In this document: in pieces, positions 1-7,795 of the stretch
How positions within the stretch are numbered: the stretch's first letter is position 1
Layout: each line of letters starts with the position of its first letter
Assembly: GCA_024330215.1 (NCBI GenBank)
Contig: JANDLU010000003.1
Span: 57,074 to 121,073, forward strand
DNA: 64,000 nt
Origin: Candidatus Gaiellasilicea maunaloa
GTDB lineage: Bacteria; Actinomycetota; Thermoleophilia; Gaiellales; Gaiellaceae
Direction of reading: 5' to 3'
Made by a program: the position numbers and the translations under genes
The notes under the pieces: generated by a model
Seen by the model: only the letters and a program-made list of their open reading frames with translations
Databases searched by the model: none
Told to the model about the DNA's origin: nothing

Positions 1-1408
1 CGACCCGGGCGATGCGGGCGAAGACCGCGCCGGCGTCGAGCGAGGAAGCGAAGAGCTCGCCCGCCTCGGCGAGCAGGCGCAGGCGGTCGTCGGCCCGACG
101 CTGGCGGGTGGTGTCCATGATCACGGCGCCCACGCCCGTGATCTCACCGTCGTCCGACCTGACCGGGTAATAGCTGGAAAGCCAGTGGCGCCGATCGCCG
201 AGCCGGGCGCCGGCGTCGTCCGTCGACTCGTTGTGGACGATCGGCTCGCCCGTCTCCAGCACCTGCCGATAGAGCGGCTCGAGGATGGGCGCGAGCTCCG
301 GCTTCACGTCGGCGAGCGTCTTGCCGACGTGCTCGACGGCCGCGAGCCCGTTGATCTCGGCGAGCGCGTCGTTCACGCGCACGAAGCGGAGGTCACGATC
401 CCAGAAGCCGATTCCCACCGGCGCCGAGAGGAGCAGCGTGTCGAGCAGGGCATACGACGACCGCAGGGCCGTGTAGAGCTGCGCGTTCTCGACGCCGAGC
501 GCGATCCGGGTCGCCGCCTCCTCCGCGAAGGCGACGTCCTCCGGCGTGTACCGACGGCCTGACTCACCCGTGCCGAGCGCAAGTGTCCCGAGCGTGCGGC
601 CGCGAACCGTCAGCGGCACGACCAGGTACGACGTCGGCTCGAGCCCGCGATAGAGCTCGAGGTGGTGGTCGTCGCGCGCGGTCGTAGCCAGCACGTCCAC
701 GTCGACGCGCTCGATCAGCAGCGGGGAGCCGCGGGCCAGCACCTGTGAGGCCGGGTGGTCGGGGTTTCCGTCCGGTGGATAGAGCCGCCTGACCTCGCGG
801 AGCAACGCCTCCTTTGCCGGGTCGACGTGGCGCAGCGCCCCCTGCCGGAGGGGACCTCCCTCGACGACGAGGTCGACGATGCAGTAGTCGGCTACGGCGG
901 GAACGATCGCGTCGACGAGTCTCGTCAGTGCCAGCTCGAGCTCGATCGGCGACGCCAGCAGGGTGCTCACCTCGCCGAGGAAGCGCGCGCGCTCGCCGAA
1001 GCGACGCTGCTCGGTGACGTCGTAGAAGGCGGTGATCGCGAGCTCGACCTTCCCGCTCTCGCCAGTCACCGGCGTCGAGCGCACGACCGACCACCGCTCG
1101 TCTCCCTGGTCGACGGCGCGGTAGCAGATCGTTCTCTCGGCCGGCCGGCCATCACGGAGCGCGACCTGGCCTGGCAGCTCCTCGAACGGAAGCGGGCGGC
1201 GGTGCTCGTCGAGCAACTCGGATCGCGCGGACAGCTCGCCGGGCGGTGCGGCGAGGAACTCCTTCGCAGACTCGTAGCCGACGAGCCGGGCCGCGGCATC
1301 GTTCGCGTAGACGAGGCGCCCGTCGGCGTGCTCGGCCGTGATCCCCTCCGCGACGGTATCGAAGATGGCTTCGTAGACGGATTCGCGACGGAGGATCTCC
1401 TCCGTCAT
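1..1408 (-). CDS. PAS-GAF-PAS signalling protein, C-terminal part beyond window
   Basis: About 469 codons are visible on the minus strand; the gene runs off the left edge, so the ORF track (which needs a stop) shows only shadows here. My translation gives an N-terminal PAS domain (residues about 5-125, with FDTVAEGI and LVYANDAAARLVGY), a GAF domain (about 130-300, with SYLVVPLTVRGRTLGTLALG) and a second PAS domain (about 310-440, with VGIGFWDRDLRFVRVNDALA). No membrane segment is visible. The output domain (histidine kinase, GGDEF or SpoIIE-type phosphatase are the usual ones) lies outside, so the role cannot be decided. The ATG at 1408 leaves the normal short lead before the PAS domain; an in-frame GTG (1462) and ATG (1513) also exist. 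Confidence 0.85.
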   Translation of the reverse strand, partial: MTEEILRRESVYEAIFDTVAEGITAEHADGRLVYANDAAARLVGYESAKEFLAAPPGELSARSELLDEHRRPLPFEELPGQVALRDGRPAERTICYRAVDQGDERWSVVRSTPVTGESGKVELAITAFYDVTEQRRFGERARFLGEVSTLLASPIELELALTRLVDAIVPAVADYCIVDLVVEGGPLRQGALRHVDPAKEALLREVRRLYPPDGNPDHPASQVLARGSPLLIERVDVDVLATTARDDHHLELYRGLEPTSYLVVPLTVRGRTLGTLALGTGESGRRYTPEDVAFAEEAATRIALGVENAQLYTALRSSYALLDTLLLSAPVGIGFWDRDLRFVRVNDALAEINGLAAVEHVGKTLADVKPELAPILEPLYRQVLETGEPIVHNESTDDAGARLGDRRHWLSSYYPVRSDDGEITGVGAVIMDTTRQRRADDRLRLLAEAGELFASSLDAGAVFARIARV

Positions 1409-1545
1409 ACCAGCGACGGCGACTCGTTCAGCCGAACGATCCTCGCCTCGTCGAACCGACACGTCACGCGACTCCCTGAGCGACTGGCGGGATGGTAGCC
1501 CTGTCCTGCGCATCGCGTTTCCAGCACCCGACTGGGGATCGCGAA

Positions 1546-1618
1546 TGGGCCGTGAAGGGATCGAACCTTCGACCTTGGGATTAAGAGTCCCCTGCTCTAC
1601 CAGCTGAGCTAACGGCCC
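1546..1618 (-). tRNA. tRNA-Lys (anticodon CTT)
   Basis: The reverse complement folds as a full cloverleaf. The acceptor arms are GGGCCGT and ACGGCCC with discriminator A, the D arm is GCTCAGCTGGTAGAGC, the anticodon loop is CTCTTAA, and the T arm is GAAGG-TTCGATC-CCTTC. The anticodon CTT reads AAG lysine codons. The outer pair of the anticodon stem is a G-A mismatch. The 3' CCA is not encoded. It stands alone in the gap between the PAS gene and the nucleotide-sugar operon. Confidence 0.96.
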
Positions 1619-1643
1619 AAACGGCTGACTAGTGTAGCCGCCG

Positions 1644-2687
1644 ATGAAAGTGCTCACCGTCGTCGGGAACCGGCCGCAGTTCATCAAGGCGGCGCCGCTC
1701 TCGCTCGCGCTTCGGGAGGCCGGGATCGAGGAGGTCTCGCTGCACACCGGCCAGCACTACGACCGGGCGATGTCGGCCGTCTTCTACGAGGAGCTCGCGC
1801 TGCCGGAGCCCCTGTACTCGCTCGATCTCCGCTCGGCCGACGCCGCTCTGATGCAGCCGGAGATTCTCTCCGTGCTCGAGCGCGAGCGGCCCGACTGGGT
1901 GCTCGTCTTCGGCGACACGAACTCGACCCGCGCCGGCGCGCTTGCCGGAGTCGAGGCCGGGATTCCTGTCGCGCATGTCGAGGCGGGCCTCCGCAGTGGC
2001 GACGTCGCGATGCCGGAGGAGCGAAACCGGATCGAGGTCGACCGGATCTCGACGCTCCTCCTCTGCCCCGACGAGCGCTCGCGGGAGCTGCTCGCCGCGG
2101 AGGACAAGACGGCCGAGGCCGAGGTGGTCGGCGACGTGATGGCCGATGCGGCGCGGCTCTTCGCCCCGATCGCGCGGGAGCGCATCGCGATCGAGCGCGA
2201 GCCCGGTAGCTATCTCGTCGCGACCGTCCACCGCGAAGCGAACGTCTCCCAGCCGCGGCTCGGACGGATCGTCGACGGCCTGAACCGGCTCGAGGAGCCG
2301 CTCGCGTTTCCGGTTCACCCGCGCACACGCCGGGCGCTCGCGGCGGCGGGACTCGAGCTCGGCGCCCACGTCGACCTGCTCGAGCCACTCGGCTATCTCG
2401 AGCTCGCGGCGCTCGCCTCGCAGACACGCGTCGTCCTCACCGACTCGGGCGGGCTCCAGAAGGAGGCCTACTGGTACGGCGTCCCGTGCGTAACGCTTCG
2501 GCCGTCCACAGAGTGGGTCGACACCGTCGAGACCGGTGCGAACGTTCTCGTCGACGACGACCCCGACCGGCTCGTCCGCGCGGTGCGCGAGGCCCGGCTA
2601 CCCAACAGCCTCCCTCGGCTCTACGGGGACGGCCATGCCTCGGAGCGGGTCGCGCAGGCGCTGCTCGATCGCCGCACTGCTCGGTAG
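1644..2687 (+). CDS. Non-hydrolysing UDP-HexNAc 2-epimerase (WecB/WbpI family)
   Basis: The 347-residue protein begins KVLTVVGNRPQFIKAAPLS and carries the family hallmarks HTGQHYD, VFGDTNST, HVEAGLRSGD..MPEE.NR and LTDSGGLQKEAYWYGVPC. It has the normal length of the UDP-GlcNAc 2-epimerase fold (two Rossmann domains, cytoplasmic). WecB proteins turn UDP-GlcNAc into UDP-ManNAc. The close homologue WbpI instead acts on UDP-2,3-diacetamido-glucuronic acid. The three genes that follow look like WbpA, WbpB and WbpD, so WbpI is the more likely role here, but sequence alone does not separate the two. It is the first gene of a tight + strand operon; the next gene starts 12 bases after the stop. Confidence 0.9.
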   Translation: MKVLTVVGNRPQFIKAAPLSLALREAGIEEVSLHTGQHYDRAMSAVFYEELALPEPLYSLDLRSADAALMQPEILSVLERERPDWVLVFGDTNSTRAGALAGVEAGIPVAHVEAGLRSGDVAMPEERNRIEVDRISTLLLCPDERSRELLAAEDKTAEAEVVGDVMADAARLFAPIARERIAIEREPGSYLVATVHREANVSQPRLGRIVDGLNRLEEPLAFPVHPRTRRALAAAGLELGAHVDLLEPLGYLELAALASQTRVVLTDSGGLQKEAYWYGVPCVTLRPSTEWVDTVETGANVLVDDDPDRLVRAVREARLPNSLPRLYGDGHASERVAQALLDRRTAR

Positions 2688-2698
2688 GATCGGCGGCC

Positions 2699-3970
2699 GT
2701 GACTGACGTAGCCATCGTCGGAGCCGGCTACGTCGGTGTCCCGCTCGCCCAGGTCTTCGCCGAGGCCGGACGCTCCGTCCTGCTCCTCGACGTCGACGCC
2801 GAGCGGGTCGCGATGCTGAACCGCGGCGAGAGCTACATCGAGGACGTCCCCGCGGCGACGATGAAGGCGCTCGTCGAAGAGCGCGGGCTGCGCGCGTCGA
2901 CCGACTTCGACGAGCTGCGTGACTGCGACGCAATCCTGATCGCCCTTCCGACGCCGCTCTCCAAGCAGCGCGAGCCGGACCTCTCGATCGTGAAGGACGC
3001 GAGCCGCGAGATCGGCAAGCGATTGCGCGAGGGCCATCTGGTCGTGCTCGAGTCGACCACGTATCCCGGCACGACGCGTGAGGAGGTGCTGCCGATCCTC
3101 GAGGAGGAGAGCGGCCTGCGCGCAGGCGAGGGATTCCACCTCGCGTTCTCGCCCGAGCGGATCGATCCGGGCCGCACCGACTGGACGACGAAGACGGTGC
3201 CGAAGGTCGTCGGGGGGATCAACGAGGCCTCGACCGAAGCGGCCGCGCAGCTCTACGGAAGCGCGATCGAGAACATCCACCGTGTCTCGACGCCCGAGGC
3301 GGCGGAGCTGACGAAGCTGCTCGAGAACATCTTCCGCTCGGTCAACATCGCCCTCGTCAACGAGCTCGCGATGCTCTGCGACCGGATGGGGATCGACGTC
3401 TGGGAGGTCGTGGACGCGGCGGCGACGAAGCCGTTCGGCTTCATGCGCTTCGAGCCCGGCCCAGGGCTCGGCGGCCATTGCATCCCGATCGATCCCTTCT
3501 ACCTGACCTGGAAGGCGCGCGAGTACGACTTCACGACGCGTTTCATCGAGCTGGCCGGCGAGGTCAACCAGAACATGCCGTACTACTGCCGCTCGGTCGT
3601 CTCGCAGGCGCTGAATCACGGCGCGGGCAAATCGCTTGCAAGCTCGCACGTGCTGATCCTCGGTGTCGCCTACAAGGCCGACATCGGCGACATGCGCGAG
3701 TCGCCGGCGCTGAAGCTGATCGAGCTGCTCCAAAACGCGGGCGCCGACGTCTCCTATCACGACCCGCACGTGCCCGCAGTGGAGGAGCACGGCCTCTCGC
3801 TCCGCTCCGTCGAGCTCGACCCGGGCGCCTACGACGCGGTCGTGATCGTCACCGCACACTCGGGGATCGACTACGGGCAGCTCGTCGCCGACGCGCAGCT
3901 CGTGATCGACTTCCGCAATGCCACCGGTCGGAACGGCGTCGCGCGCGGCACGAAGATCTGGAAGCTGTAG
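2699..3970 (+). CDS. UDP-GlcNAc/UDP-ManNAc 6-dehydrogenase (WbpA/WecC family)
   Basis: I place the start at the GTG at 2699, which gives 423 residues opening with the NAD-binding VAIVGAGYVGVPLAQVFAEAG; the longer track ORF only extends into the 3' end of the preceding gene. The central helix reads EAAELTKLLENIFRSVNIALVNELA, the catalytic cysteine motif is GPGLGGHCIPIDPFYL, and the C-terminal UDP-binding domain has GVAYKADIGDMRESPA. The enzyme oxidises the C6 hydroxyl of a UDP-N-acetylhexosamine to a carboxylate with two NAD+. The GGHCIPIDP form is typical of WbpA/WecC rather than UDP-glucose dehydrogenase. With its neighbours it would supply the uronic acid for the 3-oxidation step. Confidence 0.9.
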   Translation: MTDVAIVGAGYVGVPLAQVFAEAGRSVLLLDVDAERVAMLNRGESYIEDVPAATMKALVEERGLRASTDFDELRDCDAILIALPTPLSKQREPDLSIVKDASREIGKRLREGHLVVLESTTYPGTTREEVLPILEEESGLRAGEGFHLAFSPERIDPGRTDWTTKTVPKVVGGINEASTEAAAQLYGSAIENIHRVSTPEAAELTKLLENIFRSVNIALVNELAMLCDRMGIDVWEVVDAAATKPFGFMRFEPGPGLGGHCIPIDPFYLTWKAREYDFTTRFIELAGEVNQNMPYYCRSVVSQALNHGAGKSLASSHVLILGVAYKADIGDMRESPALKLIELLQNAGADVSYHDPHVPAVEEHGLSLRSVELDPGAYDAVVIVTAHSGIDYGQLVADAQLVIDFRNATGRNGVARGTKIWKL

Positions 3971-3971
3971 C

Positions 3972-4940
3972 GTGGTGCGCATCGGCCAGGCCGGACTCGG
4001 CTACTGGGGCACGAACCTCGTCCGCAACTTCGACGACCTCGCCGAGCTGATCTGGCTCTGCGACGCATCGGAGGAGCTGCGAGCCCAGTTCGCGCAGCGC
4101 CATCCGCAGGCCCGCGTGACAGGCGACTTCGCGGAGCTGCTGGCCGATCCGGAGCTCGACGCCGTCGTGATCGCGACGCCGGTGCCGACGCATCACGCGC
4201 TCGCAAAGCAGGCGCTCGAGGCCGGCAAGCACGTCTTCGTCGAGAAACCGCCGGCGATGAAGGGCGCGGAGATGGAGGAGCTCGTGCGGCTGGCGGCGGA
4301 GCGCGACCTCGTGCTGATGCCCGGGCACTTGCTCCTCTACCACCCGGGCGTCCGCAAGCTGAAGGAGCTCGTCGACTCGGGCGAGCTCGGCGACATCCTC
4401 TGCGTCTACTCGAATCGGCAGAACCTCGGGATCATCCGCCGCGACGAGAATGCGCTCTGGTCGCTCGGCGTGCACGACCTCTCGGTGATCCTCTACCTGG
4501 TCGGCGAGGAACCGGAGGAGGCCGTCGCGAACGGGAACGCCTTCCTCAATCCGGGCGTCGAGGACGTCGTCTTCTGCTACCTCCGCTTCCCCTCCGGGAA
4601 GATCGCGCACATGCACCTCTCCTGGCTCGATCCGCACAAGATGCGCAAGCTGACCGTGGTCGGAAACGAGAAGATGGCCGTCTTCGACGACATGGAGCTC
4701 GAGCGCAAGGTGACGATCTACGAGAAGGCTCCCTGGGAGCCCGCGGGCACCTACGGCGAGTGGCGGACCCGCACCGGCGACATCTTCAGCCCCAAGATCC
4801 CGAACGACGAGCCGTTGCGGCTCGAGTGCGAGCACTTCCTGCGCCTCGTCGAGCAGGGCCCGGGCGACCACCGGGAGGCGCGCGACGGGCTCACGGTCGT
4901 GCGCGCGCTCGACCGGCTGACCGAGAGTCTCCGTGGCTGA
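3972..4940 (+). CDS. Gfo/Idh/MocA sugar oxidoreductase (WbpB-like)
   Basis: The GTG at 3972 (one base after the previous stop) gives 322 residues beginning VRIGQAGLGYWGTNLVRNF, a Rossmann NAD(P)-binding start. The conserved EKP motif (VFVEKPPAMKGAEMEELV) carries the catalytic lysine, and DLSVILYL..GEEPEEAVANG belongs to the C-terminal Gfo/Idh domain. In the Pseudomonas B-band pathway WbpB oxidises C3 of UDP-GlcNAcA before transamination by WbpE. The position between a WbpA-like dehydrogenase and a WbpD-like acetyltransferase supports that role. No aminotransferase of the WbpE type is found beside it. A different sugar substrate remains possible. Confidence 0.85.
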   Translation: MVRIGQAGLGYWGTNLVRNFDDLAELIWLCDASEELRAQFAQRHPQARVTGDFAELLADPELDAVVIATPVPTHHALAKQALEAGKHVFVEKPPAMKGAEMEELVRLAAERDLVLMPGHLLLYHPGVRKLKELVDSGELGDILCVYSNRQNLGIIRRDENALWSLGVHDLSVILYLVGEEPEEAVANGNAFLNPGVEDVVFCYLRFPSGKIAHMHLSWLDPHKMRKLTVVGNEKMAVFDDMELERKVTIYEKAPWEPAGTYGEWRTRTGDIFSPKIPNDEPLRLECEHFLRLVEQGPGDHREARDGLTVVRALDRLTESLRG

Positions 4941-5577
4941 CGTGCATCCGAGCGCAATCGTCTATCCGGGGACGGTTCTCGGCGAGGGCGTCAAGGTGCT
5001 GGAGAACGCCGTCGTCGGCAAGCAGCCGACGCTCTCGCCGCGCTCGACTACGAAGCGCGAGCCGCTGCCGCCGGCGAGGATCGGCGACGGCGCGATCGTC
5101 TCGACGGGCGCGATCGTCTTCGCCGGGACGACGATCGGTGCGCGTGTGATCCTCGGCGACCAGTCGTGCGTCCGCGAGCGAGTCGAGATCGGCGACGACG
5201 TGGTCGTCGGCCGCGGCTCCCTCGTCGAGAACGACACGACGATCGGAGCGCTGACGAAGATCCAGGCCGAGGCCTACATCACTGCCTACTCGACGCTCGA
5301 GGACAACGTCTTCATCGCGCCGTGCGTCGTCACGACGAACGACAACTACATGGGCCGGACCGAGAAGCGCCATGGCGAGATGCGCGGCCCGACGATCAGG
5401 CGCGGCGCGCGGGTCGGCGGCGGCGCGATCCTCTGTCCCGGGATCGAGATCGGGGAGGAGGCATTCGTCGGCGCCGGTGCGGTCGTGACGAAAGACGTGC
5501 CGCCGCGTGCGCTCGTCGTCGGGAATCCGGCAAGAGTCCTGCGCGAGGTCCCGGAATCCGAGCTGTTGGACCGATGA
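4933..5577 (+). CDS. Left-handed beta-helix N-acetyltransferase (WbpD-like)
   Basis: The 214-residue protein starts at a GTG that overlaps the oxidoreductase by 8 bases. It is built of hexapeptide repeats through most of its length (IVYPGTVLGEGVKVLENAVVG, IVFAGTTIGARVILG, ILCPGIEIGEEAFVGAGAVVTKDVPP) and ends with the VVGNPARVLR strand seen in sugar O/N-acetyltransferases. It would be a cytoplasmic trimer using acetyl-CoA; WbpD acetylates the 3-amino group of UDP-2-acetamido-3-amino-glucuronic acid. The motif TNDNYMGRTEKRH near residue 135 places the usual catalytic region. Substrate is inferred from the operon. Confidence 0.87.
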   Translation: MADVHPSAIVYPGTVLGEGVKVLENAVVGKQPTLSPRSTTKREPLPPARIGDGAIVSTGAIVFAGTTIGARVILGDQSCVRERVEIGDDVVVGRGSLVENDTTIGALTKIQAEAYITAYSTLEDNVFIAPCVVTTNDNYMGRTEKRHGEMRGPTIRRGARVGGGAILCPGIEIGEEAFVGAGAVVTKDVPPRALVVGNPARVLREVPESELLDR

Positions 5578-5579
5578 CG

Positions 5580-5933
5580 CTAGAGCTGAATCACCGGCTT
5601 GAAGCCACCGTAGATCATGCGCTTGCCGTCGAAGGGCGCCTTGCTCATGTCGGTCTCGAGCCGCGGGTCCCCCATCACCTTCTTGTTGACGGCGTCGCGG
5701 TCGCGCTTGGACTTGTAGGTGATCCACGAGAAGATCACCGTCTCGCCCTGCTTCAGCTTCACAGCTTTGGTGAACGACGTCAGCTTCCCCACCGGCACGT
5801 CGTCGGCGACGCACTCGACGTAGGAGAGCGCACCGTGCTCCTTCCAGATCTTTCCGGCCTTGCGAGCCATCTTCTTGTACTCCGTCAGCTTCTGCTTCGG
5901 AACTGCGACGACGAATCCGTCGACGTACGGCAT
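5580..5933 (-). CDS. DUF1428 family protein
   Basis: The 117-residue protein MPYVDGFVVAVPKQKL has the whole DUF1428 pattern: YKKMARKAGKIWKEHGALSYVECVADD, the central FSWITYKSKRDRDAVNKKVM, and the tail PFDGKRMIYGGFKPVIQL. The family forms a small dimeric ferredoxin-like alpha/beta barrel; its biochemical role is not known. It is convergent with the acetyltransferase gene (stop codons 2 bases apart) and has about 230 bases without a gene upstream, in which I see no clear element. Confidence 0.9.
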   Translation of the reverse strand: MPYVDGFVVAVPKQKLTEYKKMARKAGKIWKEHGALSYVECVADDVPVGKLTSFTKAVKLKQGETVIFSWITYKSKRDRDAVNKKVMGDPRLETDMSKAPFDGKRMIYGGFKPVIQL

Positions 5934-6160
5934 GCGTCAGCCCTCACTCGGGTTGTGGCCAGCTCTGCTCGAACCCTACCCGCAGCTGGCTCAATGACGG
6001 TGCGGCGACGCGCGCCGAGACTCATCCTCCAGCACGTCTCGAGGAGAGTACCTCGGCGAGCGGCGTCCCCGGTGCGCGCCGGCGACTCGCTGGCTCGACA
6101 CGCCCGGGTCCGGCAGAGTCGCGCAGAACGGGGATTGAGGCGGCCGCGTCGTGAATCCGG

Positions 6161-7795
6161 TCAGGCCTTGACGATGGTCAGCTTGTAGCGGCCGCCGCCG
6201 CGGGAGCCGAGCTTGACCTGGACGTAGTAGGTGCCCCGGGTCGGGGCTCGGTACTCGAGGTACTCGCGGGCACCGGGCCGGGCCGACTGGGCGGCGACCC
6301 GACCCAGCGAGCCGAAGTGCTCGATGCTCCTCGCGCCGGGGCGCCAGAAGATCAGGTTCGTATCGACGCCCGCCGGTCCGCGGACGCTCACGTAGACGGG
6401 CTGGCCCTTCCGGAGACGAATCGCGTAGACGTCGTTCTGGTCGTCCCAGAAATCGAGCGTCGCCTGGAAGCGCTGGATCGGCCCCCAGACTGGCGCGGCC
6501 TGGGCCCCGAGGTCGTCGTTCGGCTCGCGCGCGTCGGCCGGTGGCAGCGTGTCGGCGGCGAGCGTGCGGAGCGCGGCGGCGACGTCGAGCCGACCCCAGC
6601 CGGTGAGCGCGTCGCGCCGGAGTGCACAGGCCCGGCAGCCGGTGCCCGCGTTCACGTCGACGGCCGTGCCGGTGAGGAGCGCGGTCACCTGCTCGGGCCG
6701 GAGCGAGGGCCTGAGCGCGATCAGGGCCGCGGCGGCGGCGCTCACCTGCGGTGCTGCGAACGACGTACCCTCGGCGGCTCGATACTCGTCGGAGCCGCAG
6801 CTCGAGTACCCCTGGTCGGCGCACTCCTTGAACGACGCGGTGAGCGCTCGCGGGAAGGTGGAGAGCAGGCCCTGCCCCGGCGCCGCGAGGTCGTTGTAGA
6901 TCCGATCGCGGTTCGAGAACGCAGGCGAGGAGCCGTTGCGCGCGAGCGCGCTGACCCCGAGGACGTGCGGCAGCGCGGCCGGATAGCTCGCGTACGGCCA
7001 GGGCATGGATGGAGCCGCGTCGCCGTTGCCGACGGCCGCCACGACGACGACTCCTTTCCGTGTCGCGTAGGCGAGCGCGGCCTCCTCGAGCGGCGAGTAG
7101 GTGTCGCGGCTCCGATCGCGCGGGTCGCGCACCCCGCCGAGGCTCATGTTGATCACCCGCGCGCCCTCGTCGACGGCCCAGCGGATGGCGCGCGCCTCGG
7201 CCTCGACGTCGATCGTGCCGTCCTCCGCGACGACCTTCGCAATCAGGAGCTCAGCCGACGGCGCCATCCCGGCGACACCTTCCGCGTTGTCGATCGCAGC
7301 CCCGATCAGCCCGGCGACGAACGTGCCATGGCCGGTCGCGTCCTCGCGGGCCGGCGTGCCGACGAAGCTCTCCGCGGCCACGATCCGGCTCCTGAGATCC
7401 GGGTGGCCCCCGTCGATCCCCGAGTCGATGACGGCGACCCGAACGGGCGGCAGGAGCGGGAGCGTCGGCCAGAAGTCGAAGGCGTGATTCGCCGCCAGAT
7501 GCCACTGCTCGAGCGCGAGTGGATCGTTGGGCTCGAACGACGGCGTGCGGGTGCCGAGGCGCTCGACGTAGGTCGCGCCGGGAAGCTCGAGCAGCAGCGG
7601 CGCTTTCGTGCGCTCGACGACGACAGCGGGCAAGGGAGCGAGGCTCTCGGCGCCCGGGCCGAGAGCCCGCCGGAGCGGCGCGATCGCGTCCAGGCTCTCG
7701 ACTCCGATCGCGTAACGGGCCGCCGCCGCAGAGTGCGGCGCAGCGACGCCGAGGGTCAAGCACGCGAGGGCCGCGAGTCCGAAGCGGCGGCGCAT
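6161..7795 (-). CDS. Secreted subtilisin-like serine protease (S8) with C-terminal PPC domain
   Basis: The ATG at 7795 overlaps the stop of the upstream SpoIID gene (TGATG) and gives 544 residues. A signal peptide (RRRFGLAALACLTLGVAAPHSAAA) is followed by a short propeptide. The S8 catalytic residues are all present: Asp in VAVIDSGIDGGHPDL, His in ATGHGTFVAGLIG, the oxyanion Asn in VVAAVGNGD, and Ser in AAEGTSFAAPQVSAA. A pair of cysteines (GTGCRACALR) lies near residue 395. The last 110 residues (QRFQATLDFWDDQNDVYAIRL ... YYVQVKLGSRGGGRYKLTIV) look like a bacterial pre-peptidase C-terminal beta domain. It should act outside the membrane. Confidence 0.92.
   Translation of the reverse strand: MRRRFGLAALACLTLGVAAPHSAAAARYAIGVESLDAIAPLRRALGPGAESLAPLPAVVVERTKAPLLLELPGATYVERLGTRTPSFEPNDPLALEQWHLAANHAFDFWPTLPLLPPVRVAVIDSGIDGGHPDLRSRIVAAESFVGTPAREDATGHGTFVAGLIGAAIDNAEGVAGMAPSAELLIAKVVAEDGTIDVEAEARAIRWAVDEGARVINMSLGGVRDPRDRSRDTYSPLEEAALAYATRKGVVVVAAVGNGDAAPSMPWPYASYPAALPHVLGVSALARNGSSPAFSNRDRIYNDLAAPGQGLLSTFPRALTASFKECADQGYSSCGSDEYRAAEGTSFAAPQVSAAAAALIALRPSLRPEQVTALLTGTAVDVNAGTGCRACALRRDALTGWGRLDVAAALRTLAADTLPPADAREPNDDLGAQAAPVWGPIQRFQATLDFWDDQNDVYAIRLRKGQPVYVSVRGPAGVDTNLIFWRPGARSIEHFGSLGRVAAQSARPGAREYLEYRAPTRGTYYVQVKLGSRGGGRYKLTIVKA

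Noticed and set aside
5934-6160. Possible riboswitch upstream of the DUF1428 gene or after the protease
   Set aside because: I could not form a convincing conserved core or a terminator/antiterminator pair; no known consensus was matched.
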